Below are positions 41,079 to 49,644 of a DNA stretch of 64,000 nucleotides, piece after piece. The translations under genes and the position numbers were made by a program. The first letter of the stretch is position 1, and each line of letters begins with the position of its first letter. The stretch comes from Amycolatopsis lexingtonensis. GTDB taxonomy: Bacteria; Actinomycetota; Actinomycetes; Mycobacteriales; Pseudonocardiaceae. The notes beneath the pieces are model-generated. The model was not told the origin of the DNA. It saw only the letters and a program-made list of their open reading frames with translations, and searched no databases. The stretch covers positions 2,420,501 through 2,484,500 of the forward strand of contig NZ_JADBEG010000001.1 in NCBI RefSeq assembly GCF_014873755.1, given 5' to 3'.

Positions 41079-41477
41079 TCACCCGGCGAGTTCGGCCGAA
41101 GCCGCCGGCAGCGCGCACCAGACGACCTTTCCCCGGCCGTGGCGCGCGGTCCCCCAAGCGGAGGAGAGCCGCGCCACGAGGGTGAGGCCCCAGCCGCCGT
41201 CCGCGCCGGCGGGCCGCCGCACCGGAGGCGCCGGATCGTCGTCGAAGACCTCGATGCGGAGCTGCCCGCCGGCCATCGCCAGCCGCAGCCGCGGGCGGCC
41301 GCCGCCGTGGCACAGCGCGTTGGTCACGAGCTCGGTGACGAGCAGCTGGGCGTCGTCGACGACGGAGCCGCCGGCCCACGCGCGCAGCGTCAGCCGGGTG
41401 AACCGGCGCACGAGCGCCAGTCCGCCCGCCGAGCCGGTCAGGGCACACTCCGCGGTGAGCGGGGCCGGAATGTCCAC
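41079..41477 (-). CDS. RsbW-like ATP-binding protein
   Basis: This 132-residue GHKL ATPase of the anti-sigma kinase type has LLVTELVTNALCHGGG (N box), RIEVFDDDPAPP (G1) and GGWGLTLVARLSSAWG (G2). It has no sensor part, as with stand-alone RsbW relatives in actinomycetes. It is 52 bp upstream of the histidine kinase on the same strand. The STAS protein at 38849 is a possible partner, though that STAS has lost its usual target serine. Confidence 0.88.
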   Translation of the reverse strand: MDIPAPLTAECALTGSAGGLALVRRFTRLTLRAWAGGSVVDDAQLLVTELVTNALCHGGGRPRLRLAMAGGQLRIEVFDDDPAPPVRRPAGADGGWGLTLVARLSSAWGTARHGRGKVVWCALPAASAELAG

Positions 41478-41547
41478 GCGTCAAGCCTCGTCGGCCGCGC
41501 GGCGCCGCACGAGATGCAACCGCTCACCTCGGGCTGGTGCAGCTGCA

Positions 41548-42192
41548 TCAGCTGATGAGGCCCTCCCGGCGGGCCACGGCGACGGCTTCGAGCTTCGAGC
41601 GCGCGCCGAGCTTCTCCAGCACGCGCTGCACGTGGTTGCGGGTGGTGTTGCGCGACACGCCGAGCCGCTCGGCGATCTCGTCGGTGGTCGCGCCTTCGCC
41701 CAGCAGGTCGAGGGTTTCGCGCTCCCGCGCGGTCAGCGCCGTGCCCACCGCGGGAACCCGGCCGGTGAGCCGGTCGAAGACGCCGGGCAGCAGCTCCGGC
41801 TCGAAGACCACGCCGCCGGCGGCCACCTCCCGGACGGCGGACTCCAGCACGCCAAGCTGCGACGACTTGAACAGCAGCCCGGCCCCGCCCGCCTTCGCCA
41901 CCTGCGCGGCGATCGCCGGGGTCGCGTCGCCGGTCAGCACCAGCACCCGGGCGCCGCCTGCCGCGAGTTCCGCGATGGCGCCCAGCGCGTCGCCGTCGGC
42001 GAGCCGCCGGTCCAGCAGCACGACGTCCGGCTGGTGCTCGCGCACGTCGGCGAGGGCCTCGGCCCGGGAGCGGGCACGGCCCACCACGGTGATCCCGTCG
42101 CCGCGGTCGAGGGCGAGCTGCAGTGCCTCCGCCACCATGTCGTGGTCCTCCACGAGCAGGACGCGGACGGGGTGCGGCTCATCGGCGGTCAC
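41548..42192 (-). CDS. NarL/LuxR-type response regulator
   Basis: This 214-residue regulator has a receiver domain (about 8-125) with LLVEDHDMVAEAL, Asp61 in VVLLDRRLADG, and LVLTGDATP, followed by a GerE/LuxR helix-turn-helix (about 150-210) with LTARERETLDLLGEGATTDEIAERLGVSRNTTRNHVQRVLEKLGARS, read in pieces. Start GTG 42192 has AAGGAAG upstream. It lies 70 bp upstream of the RsbW-like gene. The double-PAS kinase could be its sensor, but the receiver at 39228 is the coupled partner. Confidence 0.9.
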   Translation of the reverse strand: MTADEPHPVRVLLVEDHDMVAEALQLALDRGDGITVVGRARSRAEALADVREHQPDVVLLDRRLADGDALGAIAELAAGGARVLVLTGDATPAIAAQVAKAGGAGLLFKSSQLGVLESAVREVAAGGVVFEPELLPGVFDRLTGRVPAVGTALTARERETLDLLGEGATTDEIAERLGVSRNTTRNHVQRVLEKLGARSKLEAVAVARREGLIS

Positions 42193-42260
42193 GGGCTTCC
42201 TTCGGGGGGACGGGGCGCTGCCCGCTCATCCTAGGTGCCCGGCGCGCTCCCGTCCTGCGA

Positions 42261-42725
42261 TCACCAGGCCGTGGAGCCCGGGCGCGGCAAGTCTTCCGGG
42301 CCGGTGACCGGCAGCCGCTCGACGAGGTCCTCGTGGTGCCCCGGCCGCCGGAACACCGGCGGCGGGAACGCGCCGGCGGGTGGCCCGGTGAACCGCAGCG
42401 CGTCGAGGAACCTCGCGACCGCGCGCGGGGGTGGCACGACCTCGGTGCCCCCGAGGTAGCCGAGGACCTTGGCCGCGCCGCCGCTTTCGGGTTCGACCTC
42501 CGCCGACCAGCCGTGCACCTCGTCCCAGATCAGGGCCAGGTCGTGCGCGGGCAGGTCCGGGAGGGTGCGGTCGAGCGCCACGTACCCGGAGCTGGGCACG
42601 TCGAGGTCGAGCGAACACGACTCGAACCCGACGCCGACCGCGCCGGCGACGCGGGCGAGGTAGGCCCGCAGCCCCCGGGCGAAGTGGTATTCGATGTCCT
42701 GGCCGAAGCCGATGACTGCGTTCAT
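42261..42725 (-). CDS. DUF6292-family protein
   Basis: This 154-residue protein shows the DUF6292 pattern common in Pseudonocardiaceae: an N-terminal FARGLRAYLARVAGAVGVG helix, then HDLALIWDEVHGWSAEVEPESG and a basic, Pro-rich tail. The function of the family is not known; members are often near regulators or mobile DNA. ATG 42725 has GGGAGGCGGG upstream, so the longer frame is rejected. It follows the RraA gene by 55 bp on the same strand. Confidence 0.75.
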   Translation of the reverse strand: MNAVIGFGQDIEYHFARGLRAYLARVAGAVGVGFESCSLDLDVPSSGYVALDRTLPDLPAHDLALIWDEVHGWSAEVEPESGGAAKVLGYLGGTEVVPPPRAVARFLDALRFTGPPAGAFPPPVFRRPGHHEDLVERLPVTGPEDLPRPGSTAW

Positions 42726-42780
42726 GGTCCCGCCTCCCGCCGAGGGATACCCGGTCAGGTGAACGACCACACTTTCGTGG

Positions 42781-43488
42781 TCACTCTTCGATGGCACCAC
42801 CGACGGCACGCAGGTGGGCGCGGAACGTCAGGCCGGGGTCCGCTTCCCGCGCGGCGAGGAACTCCGCGAAGCGCACCTGTTCCCGCAGCGGTTCGCCGCC
42901 CCGGATCCGGTCGGCCTGGCGACGTTCGGTGTCGCGGATCGCTTCGGCGAGCGAGAACAGCTCCGGGGCGCGGGCGAGCGGGACGAAGAGCACGCCGTCG
43001 TCGTCGCCCAGCACGAGGTCCGACGGCGCGATCCGCCAGCTGCCGACGACCGCTTCGGCCAGCCCGCCGTCGACGCGCGGGCCGAGGGTGAGCGGGCCGG
43101 TCGGGAGGGAGCCGAGGCTGAACACCGGGAGCCCGATGGCGCGGATGTCCGCGGTGTCGCGGTGCAGGCCCCAGATCAGGACGCCGGAAAGCCCGGCGGC
43201 GCGCGCCTCGAGCACCACGAGGTCCCCGACGCAGGCTTCGTCGAGGCGGCCGCCGTTGTCGACGACCAGCACCCCGCCCTCGGGCGCGGTTTCGAAAGCC
43301 TCCAGGAAGACGTCGACGCTGCCGACGTGCCGGGCCGGGACCGCCGGCCCGAACAGGCGGCCGCCGTGGACCACCGCGCGCGTCGACGCGGGGGCGCAGC
43401 GCACCGGCAGCCCGGCCCGGATGCACGCGTCGGCGAGGTGGGCGGTGGTCAGCGTCGCGAAGCGCCGCCTGAGTCCTTCGAGCTCCAT
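42781..43488 (-). CDS. RraA-like aldolase-family protein
   Basis: This 235-residue protein belongs to the RraA/4-hydroxy-4-methyl-2-oxoglutarate aldolase family. It has TTAHLADACIRAG, VLVVDNGG, VLIWGLHRDTADIRAIGLPVFS (metal-site region) and LVLGDDDGVLFVPL. These enzymes cleave or decarboxylate oxaloacetate-type acids, and some bind RNase E. Activity here is not decided. It lies 13 bp downstream of CutA, with a dyad overlapping the spacer. A role in a small catabolic operon with the MFS transporter is plausible. Confidence 0.85.
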   Translation of the reverse strand: MELEGLRRRFATLTTAHLADACIRAGLPVRCAPASTRAVVHGGRLFGPAVPARHVGSVDVFLEAFETAPEGGVLVVDNGGRLDEACVGDLVVLEARAAGLSGVLIWGLHRDTADIRAIGLPVFSLGSLPTGPLTLGPRVDGGLAEAVVGSWRIAPSDLVLGDDDGVLFVPLARAPELFSLAEAIRDTERRQADRIRGGEPLREQVRFAEFLAAREADPGLTFRAHLRAVGGAIEE

Positions 43489-43490
43489 TC

Positions 43491-43506
43491 CCTGACTTTA
43501 GTCAGG
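43491..43506. promoter_or_regulatory. dyad overlapping the cutA stop and the RraA ribosome site
   Basis: CCTGACTTTAGTCAGG is a perfect 7-2-7 dyad. It covers the CutA stop codon and ends 2 bp before the RraA ATG on the minus strand. In mRNA the hairpin would hide the AGG ribosome site of the RraA gene, so it may couple or tune translation. It could also be an operator. Confidence 0.4.
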
Positions 43507-43840
43507 AACCGGCGTCCGGACCACGGGTTTCGGCGGTCAGCCAGGCGAGGTACTCGGCGCTGCCGCCGACGATCGGCGTGGCGATCACTTCCGGCAGGTC
43601 GTAGCCGTGCAGCTGCCGCAGGCGCTCGGTCAGCGCCGGCACGCGATCGGCGGTCGTCTTGATCTCGACCCGCCATTCCTGGTCGGTCTGCACGGCGCCG
43701 TCCCACCGGTAGACGCTGGTGATCGGCCCGACGACCTGGGCGCAGGCCCCCAGCCGCCCCGCCACCGCCTGCGTCGCGAGTTCTCGCGCCGCCGTCTCCG
43801 AGTCCGTCGTGGACGTCACGATCACGTGTTCCGCCGCCAT
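43502..43840 (-). CDS. cutA: CutA1 divalent-cation tolerance protein
   Basis: This 112-residue CutA protein has the family motifs ELATQAVAGRLGACAQVVGPITSVYRWDG, QTDQEWRVEIKTT, and the late HGYDLPEVIATPIVGGSAEYLAWL, read in pieces. CutA1 forms stable trimers and has been linked to copper tolerance, though its mechanism is unresolved. It lies 9 bp after the start region of the MFS gene and 13 bp before RraA, all on the minus strand, so these are probably one transcript. Confidence 0.93.
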   Translation of the reverse strand: MAAEHVIVTSTTDSETAARELATQAVAGRLGACAQVVGPITSVYRWDGAVQTDQEWRVEIKTTADRVPALTERLRQLHGYDLPEVIATPIVGGSAEYLAWLTAETRGPDAGS

Positions 43841-43849
43841 GGGGCGAGA

Positions 43850-45010
43850 TTACCGGCGCAGGCGGTGCATCGCGGCGGCGCCGAGCACGGGCCCGACCGC
43901 GAGCACGGGCACGGCGGCCCGCCAGCCGACGGCGTCAGCCAGGAGCGGCAGCAGCTGGATCGTGGTGGCGCTGAGCAGGAACCCGAACGCCGTCATCGCG
44001 GTGAGCGCGGTCCCGACGTACCGCGGATCTGCGGTTTCGGCGAGCGCGGCGGAGAACTGCCCCGAGTCGGCGATCACGGCGACGCCCCAGACCAGCAGCA
44101 CGGGCAGCAGGAGAACGGTGCCGGAGACGGCGTAGGACAGCACGGCGCACCCGGCGCTGACGAGCATGGCCACCGCGGCGACGACGGCCCGGCCGCAGCG
44201 GTCGGAGAGCGCGCCGCCCAGCAGGCACCCGGCCGCCCCGCAGATCCCGATGACGGCGAACGCGGTCACCCCGCCCGGCCCGCCGGTCGCGGCGAGGTAG
44301 GCGGGCAGCCAGGCCCACAGCGCGTAGAGCTCCCACATGTGGCCGAAGTAGCCGAGGCACACGAGCCGCTGCCGCCGGTCGGCCACCATCCGCAGCAGGT
44401 AGCGCGGCTGCCACGGTGGCGAGGGTGCCCGGTCCGGGCCTTCGCGGACGAACAGTGCCGACACTCCCGCGCCGATCGTCGCCAAGGTGGCCGCGCCGAA
44501 CAGGACGGCTCGCCAGTCGAGCGGCGCCAGGAGGTGGGGCAGGGCCGAGCCGACGGTCAGCGCGGCGAGGAGGGTGCCCAGGGCGAGCCCGCGGTGGCGG
44601 GGGAACCACGAGACGACGACCTTCATCCCGACCGGGTAGACGGCAGCGAGGGCGAAGCCGGTGGTGAACCGGAGCGGGACGACGAGCCCGCTCGCTCGCG
44701 CGCACCACGGCAATGCGGCGGTGACGAGCGCGGCGAGCAGCGCGCCGGCGGCGATGAGGGTTTGCGGGCGGATGCGGTCGGCGAGGTTGAAGGCGGCGGA
44801 AACGACTGCCCCGCAGGCGAAGCCGACCTGGACGGCGGCGGTGAGGAGGACGGTTTGTTCCCGCGAGAGTTCCCATTCGGCGCGCAAGGCCGGAAGGACG
44901 GCCGAGGCGGAGAACCAGACGCTCATGCCGCACACCTGCACGACCGCGAGCAGTGCGAGCTGACGGGTGGGGGTGCTGGGACGTGCTGGTGCGGGGCGGC
45001 GGGGGATCAC
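43850..45010 (-). CDS. MFS transporter, 12-helix type
   Basis: This 386-residue protein has about twelve membrane helices. It shows the typical loop motif between helices 2 and 3 only weakly (NLADRIRP), then VGMKVVVSWFPRHRGLALG and a second half with GGALSDRCGRAVVA, which is a clear MFS signature. It resembles the CynX/NarK-like subfamilies, but the substrate is unknown. GTG 45010 was chosen as it directly precedes the first helix; the upstream open frame is probably not translated. It likely starts a transcript continuing into cutA. Confidence 0.85.
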   Translation of the reverse strand: MIPRRPAPARPSTPTRQLALLAVVQVCGMSVWFSASAVLPALRAEWELSREQTVLLTAAVQVGFACGAVVSAAFNLADRIRPQTLIAAGALLAALVTAALPWCARASGLVVPLRFTTGFALAAVYPVGMKVVVSWFPRHRGLALGTLLAALTVGSALPHLLAPLDWRAVLFGAATLATIGAGVSALFVREGPDRAPSPPWQPRYLLRMVADRRQRLVCLGYFGHMWELYALWAWLPAYLAATGGPGGVTAFAVIGICGAAGCLLGGALSDRCGRAVVAAVAMLVSAGCAVLSYAVSGTVLLLPVLLVWGVAVIADSGQFSAALAETADPRYVGTALTAMTAFGFLLSATTIQLLPLLADAVGWRAAVPVLAVGPVLGAAAMHRLRR

Positions 45011-45378
45011 CCGATCTACTTGCGGGTGGGGGACGATCGTGGTCAACGGCGGGATGTGGGGCTTCACCCCATGGGCTGGAAAATCTCTCACATACTGGGC
45101 GGGTGGGGGCGGACCGGGTTGGGCTGCGCCTCTCACTCGAGCGCGGGCGGCCGGCCCCGCTGGATCGCCCTGTGACCGCGGCGGGCCGAGAACGCGCCCC
45201 GCCGAACCGGGCAGCCCGGCCAAGTCACCACGGCGAGTCGAGAGGCCGGGCCGCCGGCAGCGGGCCGCCGAGCCGGGACCGGGCCGCAAGGGCTGGGCGG
45301 CCCGGTCCCGGCTGTCGGCGGTGAGCCTCCGCTCAGCCCGTCGAGCGGCATCGCCGACCCAGCCCCGCGGCGCTGCGG
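45011..45378. other. 368-bp intergenic region with operon terminator
   Basis: It holds the MFS promoter side and, at 45271-45313, a strong hairpin that ends the upstream ini-like operon. The rest is GC-rich with scattered short repeats and no convincing gene. Confidence 0.6.
45271..45313 (-). terminator. terminator of the ini-like operon
   Basis: A 17-bp perfect stem (45271-45287 and 45297-45313) with a 9-nt loop sits 66 bp beyond the stop of the Hsp70-type gene. Confidence 0.8.
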
Positions 45379-46956
45379 TCAGGTTGTCGGGGGTGTCGTG
45401 GTCGTGGGGGTGGTGGTCGTCGTCGTGGGCGTGGTCGTCTTGGTGGGGCTCGTCTTCGGCGGCACCTTCCGGCGCGTCGTCACCGGCGCGTTCGTGTGCG
45501 GCGGGGCCACCGTCGCGTGCGTCGTCTCCGGGGTTTCCGGTGGCGGCAGCGTCACCAGGGCCGGGGTCTCGCTCTCCGACGTCGTCGCCGGTGGCGGGGT
45601 GCTCCCCGAGGGACTGCCGCCGGAGTTGCTGACCGCCACCGCCACCCCGCCGATCGCCACGACCGCCACCGCGCACAGGCCCACCACCACGCCGCGGCGG
45701 GAGGCGCGGCGGGCCGGGCTGCCGGACTTCTGGCGGCCCAGCGACGGCGGCGGTGCGCCCGCGCCGAAGCCGGGCGTCGCCATCGCGCGCGTCTCCTCGC
45801 GCGGCGGTGGCACGCGGGTCTCCTCGCGCGGCGAAGGCACCCGCGGCACCGGCGGCGGGAACGCGGGCCGCGCTTCCGTCGCCTGCACCAGGCCGGAGCG
45901 GCCCGAGGCGAGGGCCGCCGCGCCGAGGGCGACGCCGTACTTCGGGTGGATGTCGACCGCCGTCGGGCGGCCGAGCTCGGCCGAAACCAGCTGGGAGACC
46001 AGCGGGATCCGCGACGAGCCGCCGACCAGCAGGACGGCGCCGAGGTCGGCCGGGCGCAGGTTCGCCGAGCGCAGCGCGCGATGCAGCGAACCGATCGTCG
46101 CGGTGATCGACGGGCGGATCATCTCCTCGAACTCGCCGCGGGTCAGCCGCACCTCCGTCTGCACCGACGGCAGCAGCACCGGGACCGCCACCTCGGTGTC
46201 CGCCGACAGAGCTTCCTTCGCCAGCACGCATTCCTGGCGCAGCCGCACGACCGCCGCCACCGCGCCCGGGTCGTCCGGGTCGATCTGCGACAGCTTCCCG
46301 TCCAGCGCCCGGTCGACGTGCCCGAACACGGCTTCGTCGAAGTCGACCCCGCCCAGGCCCTCGATGCCTTCCGGCGTGCCGAGGATCTCGAACCCGCCGT
46401 TGCGCTTCCGCAGCACGGTCGCGTCGAACGTGCCGCCGCCGAGGTCGTACACCGCGACGACGGCACCCTCGTCGAGCCGCTCCTGGGCCGCGTAGTGCGC
46501 CGCCGCGGCTTCGGGCTCGGTGATCAGGCCGACGCGGTCGATCCCGGTCAGCTTCGGCACCTGTTCGAACAGCTCCCGCTTGTACGGTCCCCAGTTCGCC
46601 GGGTGGGTCAGCGTGATCCGGTCCGGACGGCCGCCCTGCTGCCCGGCGACCGTCCGGACCACGTACCCGAGCAGGTGGGCCATCAGCGACGCCACCGAGT
46701 GCGGCGCGCCACCGAGCAGCACCGGCGTCGGATCGCCCAGGCGCCGCTTGAACTCCCGCGTCACGCGGTCCGGTTCGACGGCCGCGCGCCGGCTCGCCGC
46801 GTCCCCGACCAGCACGCTGCCGTCGGGCCGCAGCAGCACCACCGACGGGATGGCCGCCGTCCGGTCGCCGAGCGACACCATTTCGACGTGGCCGGCCCGG
46901 TCGACGGCGGCGGCCGTGAAGGTCGTGCCGAGGTCGATGCCCAGTCCGTAGCCCAT
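45379..46956 (-). CDS. membrane-anchored Hsp70-type ATPase without substrate-binding domain
   Basis: This 525-residue protein has an N-terminal Hsp70/actin-fold ATPase (about 1-350): GIDLGTTFTAAAV, VVAVYDLGGGTFDATV, and VLLVGGSSRIPLVSQLV. The peptide-binding domain is missing. A charged Pro-rich linker (350-415) is followed by one membrane helix (about 420-440, VVVGLCAVAVVAIGGVAVAV) and an external Thr/Pro-rich tail. This layout ties a cytoplasmic ATPase to the envelope. It begins 1 bp after the preceding gene stop, so it is co-translated with the operon. Confidence 0.88.
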   Translation of the reverse strand: MGYGLGIDLGTTFTAAAVDRAGHVEMVSLGDRTAAIPSVVLLRPDGSVLVGDAASRRAAVEPDRVTREFKRRLGDPTPVLLGGAPHSVASLMAHLLGYVVRTVAGQQGGRPDRITLTHPANWGPYKRELFEQVPKLTGIDRVGLITEPEAAAAHYAAQERLDEGAVVAVYDLGGGTFDATVLRKRNGGFEILGTPEGIEGLGGVDFDEAVFGHVDRALDGKLSQIDPDDPGAVAAVVRLRQECVLAKEALSADTEVAVPVLLPSVQTEVRLTRGEFEEMIRPSITATIGSLHRALRSANLRPADLGAVLLVGGSSRIPLVSQLVSAELGRPTAVDIHPKYGVALGAAALASGRSGLVQATEARPAFPPPVPRVPSPREETRVPPPREETRAMATPGFGAGAPPPSLGRQKSGSPARRASRRGVVVGLCAVAVVAIGGVAVAVSNSGGSPSGSTPPPATTSESETPALVTLPPPETPETTHATVAPPHTNAPVTTRRKVPPKTSPTKTTTPTTTTTTPTTTTPPTT

Positions 46957-46957
46957 T

Positions 46958-48172
46958 TCAGCCTCCGCCGGCGGTGTGCGCGTGGTCGAGATTCGGGTGG
47001 TCTTCGGGAACCGGCTCCGGTTCCGCGGGGTGTTCTTCGTGCGAGTGGTCCTCGAGCGGGCCCGGTGGGTCCACCGGCGGCGGGTCGTGCGGTTCCGGCG
47101 GCGGGCTGTCCGGCACCTCGGCCGCGGCCGGCGCGGGGTCCGGCTCGGGGTGCCGCGGCGGCTCGAACGGGTGCTCCTTCTCCACCGGGTGCGGCCGGCT
47201 CCCGGTGACCTCGCCGGCGTCGTGGTGCGCCGGTTCGCGTTCGGTCGCGAAGCTGTGCCGCGGGGCCGGGTGCTCGGCGAGCGACGCCGATGCCGCCAGG
47301 TTCGTCTCGACGGCCGCCGGTGCGGCGTCCACTGTGGACGGCGTCCGGCTGAACGTGACGACCGGCGGTGCCGGTGGCCCTGGCAATGTGGGCGCCGGTG
47401 CGGTGACCTGCGCGGTCACCGTCGCGCCGCGGCCCTTGTCCCCGACCACCTCGGTCTGGTGGATGGTCGGCCCGGCCGGCTCGCCGAACGGGTCGTCGGC
47501 CTTGGCCTGCTCGTCCACGCTCACCCCGACCTCGATGCCGGGCGGCCCCGTCTCGGCCTCGTCGAGGACGACGGTCTCCTCCTGGAACACCTCGATGTCG
47601 CCGTGCCCCGGCGCGTCGGGGGTCAGCTCGTAGGTCAGCGAGCCCTCGTGCTCGACGGTGATCGTGCCGTCCGGGTTCTCGTGGACGACGATGCCGGCGT
47701 CCTGCACGATGTCGATGTCCGTGTCGCCCGGCGTCCCGTCCCCGGGCACGACGAGGTGCTGGTGATCGGTGTACACCTCGTCGTGGCCGTGGTTGTGCAC
47801 GACGAACCGCTCGGTCGCGTCGATGACGAAGTTGCCGAACTCGTCTTCGCGGACCTCGATCTGCTCGAACTCCTCGACGGTCGGCAATTCTTCGAGCGGC
47901 AGGCCGTCGGCGGTCTCCGGGTGCCAGACAGTGCCGGTCTGCGCTTCCACGTGGCCGTCTTCGCCGCGGGTGACCGTGCTGGTCTCCACCTCGGGGACGT
48001 ACTCGTGGGCGGGCACGTCGTGGGCGGTTTCGGCGGCGGCCGGCTCCGGCTGCGGCGGTGGCGCGGCCGGGGAACCGCCCGGCGTGAGCACGTTGCCGGC
48101 CACTTCGGACGCGACCGCGCCGGCGGCGGCCGTGACGGCCTTCCTGATCTTTCCCTTCGGCTGGTCGGTCAC
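46958..48172 (-). CDS. acidic, His-rich protein of the ini-like operon
   Basis: This 404-residue acidic protein has no recognised domain. After a short helical start (KGKIRKAVTAAAGAVASEVAGN), about residues 65-230 form beta-rich repeats with many Asp, Glu and His, such as FVIDATERFVVHNHGHDEVY and TITVEHEGSLTYELTP. The last 150 residues are Pro/Glu/His-rich with DHSHEEHPAEP and DHPNLDHAHTAGGG. The GTG start overlaps the stop of the dynamin-like gene (GTGA at 48169-48172). It may bind metal or act as an adaptor. Confidence 0.75.
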   Translation of the reverse strand: MTDQPKGKIRKAVTAAAGAVASEVAGNVLTPGGSPAAPPPQPEPAAAETAHDVPAHEYVPEVETSTVTRGEDGHVEAQTGTVWHPETADGLPLEELPTVEEFEQIEVREDEFGNFVIDATERFVVHNHGHDEVYTDHQHLVVPGDGTPGDTDIDIVQDAGIVVHENPDGTITVEHEGSLTYELTPDAPGHGDIEVFQEETVVLDEAETGPPGIEVGVSVDEQAKADDPFGEPAGPTIHQTEVVGDKGRGATVTAQVTAPAPTLPGPPAPPVVTFSRTPSTVDAAPAAVETNLAASASLAEHPAPRHSFATEREPAHHDAGEVTGSRPHPVEKEHPFEPPRHPEPDPAPAAAEVPDSPPPEPHDPPPVDPPGPLEDHSHEEHPAEPEPVPEDHPNLDHAHTAGGG

Positions 48173-49644
48173 GACAGGACCTCCGCCCTGGCTTCGCTGA
48201 GCAGGATTCCTTCGCACGTGCGGACCAGCACGCGCGCCGCGTCGCGGACGTCGCGCGGGGACGCGGGGTGCTCGGCGCGCCGCTGCCACCTCAGCAGCTG
48301 CGCGCCGAGCGCCTGCCGGATCGCGGTGCGGCCCGCGTTCCCCGGCAGGCCGAGGCGGCTCGGCACGTCCACCCCGGTCGCGCCGAGCAGTCGTTCCGCG
48401 TCGCGGGCCTCGTCGGTGGTGAACAGCACGACGCCGAGCCGGATCGAGTCGATCAGCTGGATCTCGGCGAACTCGTGCGCCCCGGCGACGATCCGCTCCC
48501 ATTCGTGCAGCAGGCCGCCGGTGCGGTCCGGGTAGGCGCGCAGCACCAGCTCCGCCGCCTGCAGCGCCGACCGCGCCTTGAGCACGTCGGCCCGCGCGGC
48601 GAACTGCGTGGTCAGCAGGGACCGGAGGCGGTGCAGGCCGCTGCGGGCCAGCAGCTCGCCCGACAGCGCCCGCGCGCCCGTCACCAGCTCGCCGCCGACC
48701 AGCTCGACCGCCAGCCGCACGCCGAAGAGGCCGTAGCGGGCCAGCAGTTCGGCGCGTTCGGCCGCCGGGACGTCCACCTCGGACGTGCCGGTGGCGAACC
48801 GGTCGGCCGACGTCAGCAGCCGCGCCACTTCGGCCTCCGGTGCCGCCGAAAGCCGCCGGAACGCGCGGAACTCGGATTCCTTGAGCGACGCCGCCGAGCT
48901 GGCCAGCAGGCCGGCCACCGGGACCACGGTCTGGCAGAGCCCGCGAACCCGCGGGTCACGGGCGTAGCGAGCGGCGATCTTCGCCGCCGAATCCAGCGCG
49001 TCGGGCCGGGCGTGCCCGACCTCGTCGGCCTTTGCCAGCACGCCGATCGTGTTCACCGGGCGGCGCTGCGCCGGGTCGTCGTGGAAGGCGTCCAGGAACC
49101 GGACGTCGTCGCCGTGCACGTGCCGCATCAGGTACACCACGGCGTCCGCGGTGCCCACGCCGTCGCCCTCGGGGACCAGCGCCGCTTCGGTGCGCCCGGA
49201 GACCTCCGCCCGCGCCGACCCCAGCCCGGGCGTGTCGATCAGCGTCATCGCGCGCAGGGCGGGCGACGGCCAGTCGACGACGAGCCGGTCGACGTCGTCG
49301 GGCGCCATGCCGAGTTCGAGGCCGAGGGTGCCGCTGAGCCTGCCGAAGGGCAGCTGGCGCGGCATCCCGCGGACGGGGTGCAGCATGATCCGGTAGGTGG
49401 GGCCGTTGCGGTACCAGGTGACGACCCGGGTGCACTCCCCCGCGTCGGTCGCCGCGAGCTCCTGGCCGACGAGGGCGTTGAGCAGCGTGGACTTCCCGGC
49501 CTTGACGCGGCCGGCGATCGCGACGCGCAGCGGTTCGGCGAGCCGGCCGGCGATCTGCCGCAGCTGCGGCTCGGCGGGCGTGCCCGCGTACCCGGCGCAC
49601 GCGCGGGCGACGAACCCGCGGACCTGGACGTAGAGCGGGGTCAT
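48169..49644 (-). CDS. dynamin-like GTPase, IniC-like
   Basis: This 491-residue protein has a dynamin-type GTPase domain (about 30-230): G1 GRVKAGKSTLLNA, G3 LIDTPGLGS, G4 VLAKADEVG. A helical C-terminal part follows. Length and order match mycobacterial IniC (about 493 residues). Its ATG overlaps the stop of the first GTPase (ATGA at 49641-49644), and its stop overlaps the next start. Dynamin pairs in bacteria remodel membranes at septa or under envelope stress. Confidence 0.88.
   Translation of the reverse strand: MTPLYVQVRGFVARACAGYAGTPAEPQLRQIAGRLAEPLRVAIAGRVKAGKSTLLNALVGQELAATDAGECTRVVTWYRNGPTYRIMLHPVRGMPRQLPFGRLSGTLGLELGMAPDDVDRLVVDWPSPALRAMTLIDTPGLGSARAEVSGRTEAALVPEGDGVGTADAVVYLMRHVHGDDVRFLDAFHDDPAQRRPVNTIGVLAKADEVGHARPDALDSAAKIAARYARDPRVRGLCQTVVPVAGLLASSAASLKESEFRAFRRLSAAPEAEVARLLTSADRFATGTSEVDVPAAERAELLARYGLFGVRLAVELVGGELVTGARALSGELLARSGLHRLRSLLTTQFAARADVLKARSALQAAELVLRAYPDRTGGLLHEWERIVAGAHEFAEIQLIDSIRLGVVLFTTDEARDAERLLGATGVDVPSRLGLPGNAGRTAIRQALGAQLLRWQRRAEHPASPRDVRDAARVLVRTCEGILLSEARAEVLS

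Noticed and set aside
41534..41551. CTGGTGCAGCTGCATCAG dyad as operator for the RsbW-like gene
   Set aside because: It is imperfect and overlaps the coding end of the NarL gene, so it may be chance.
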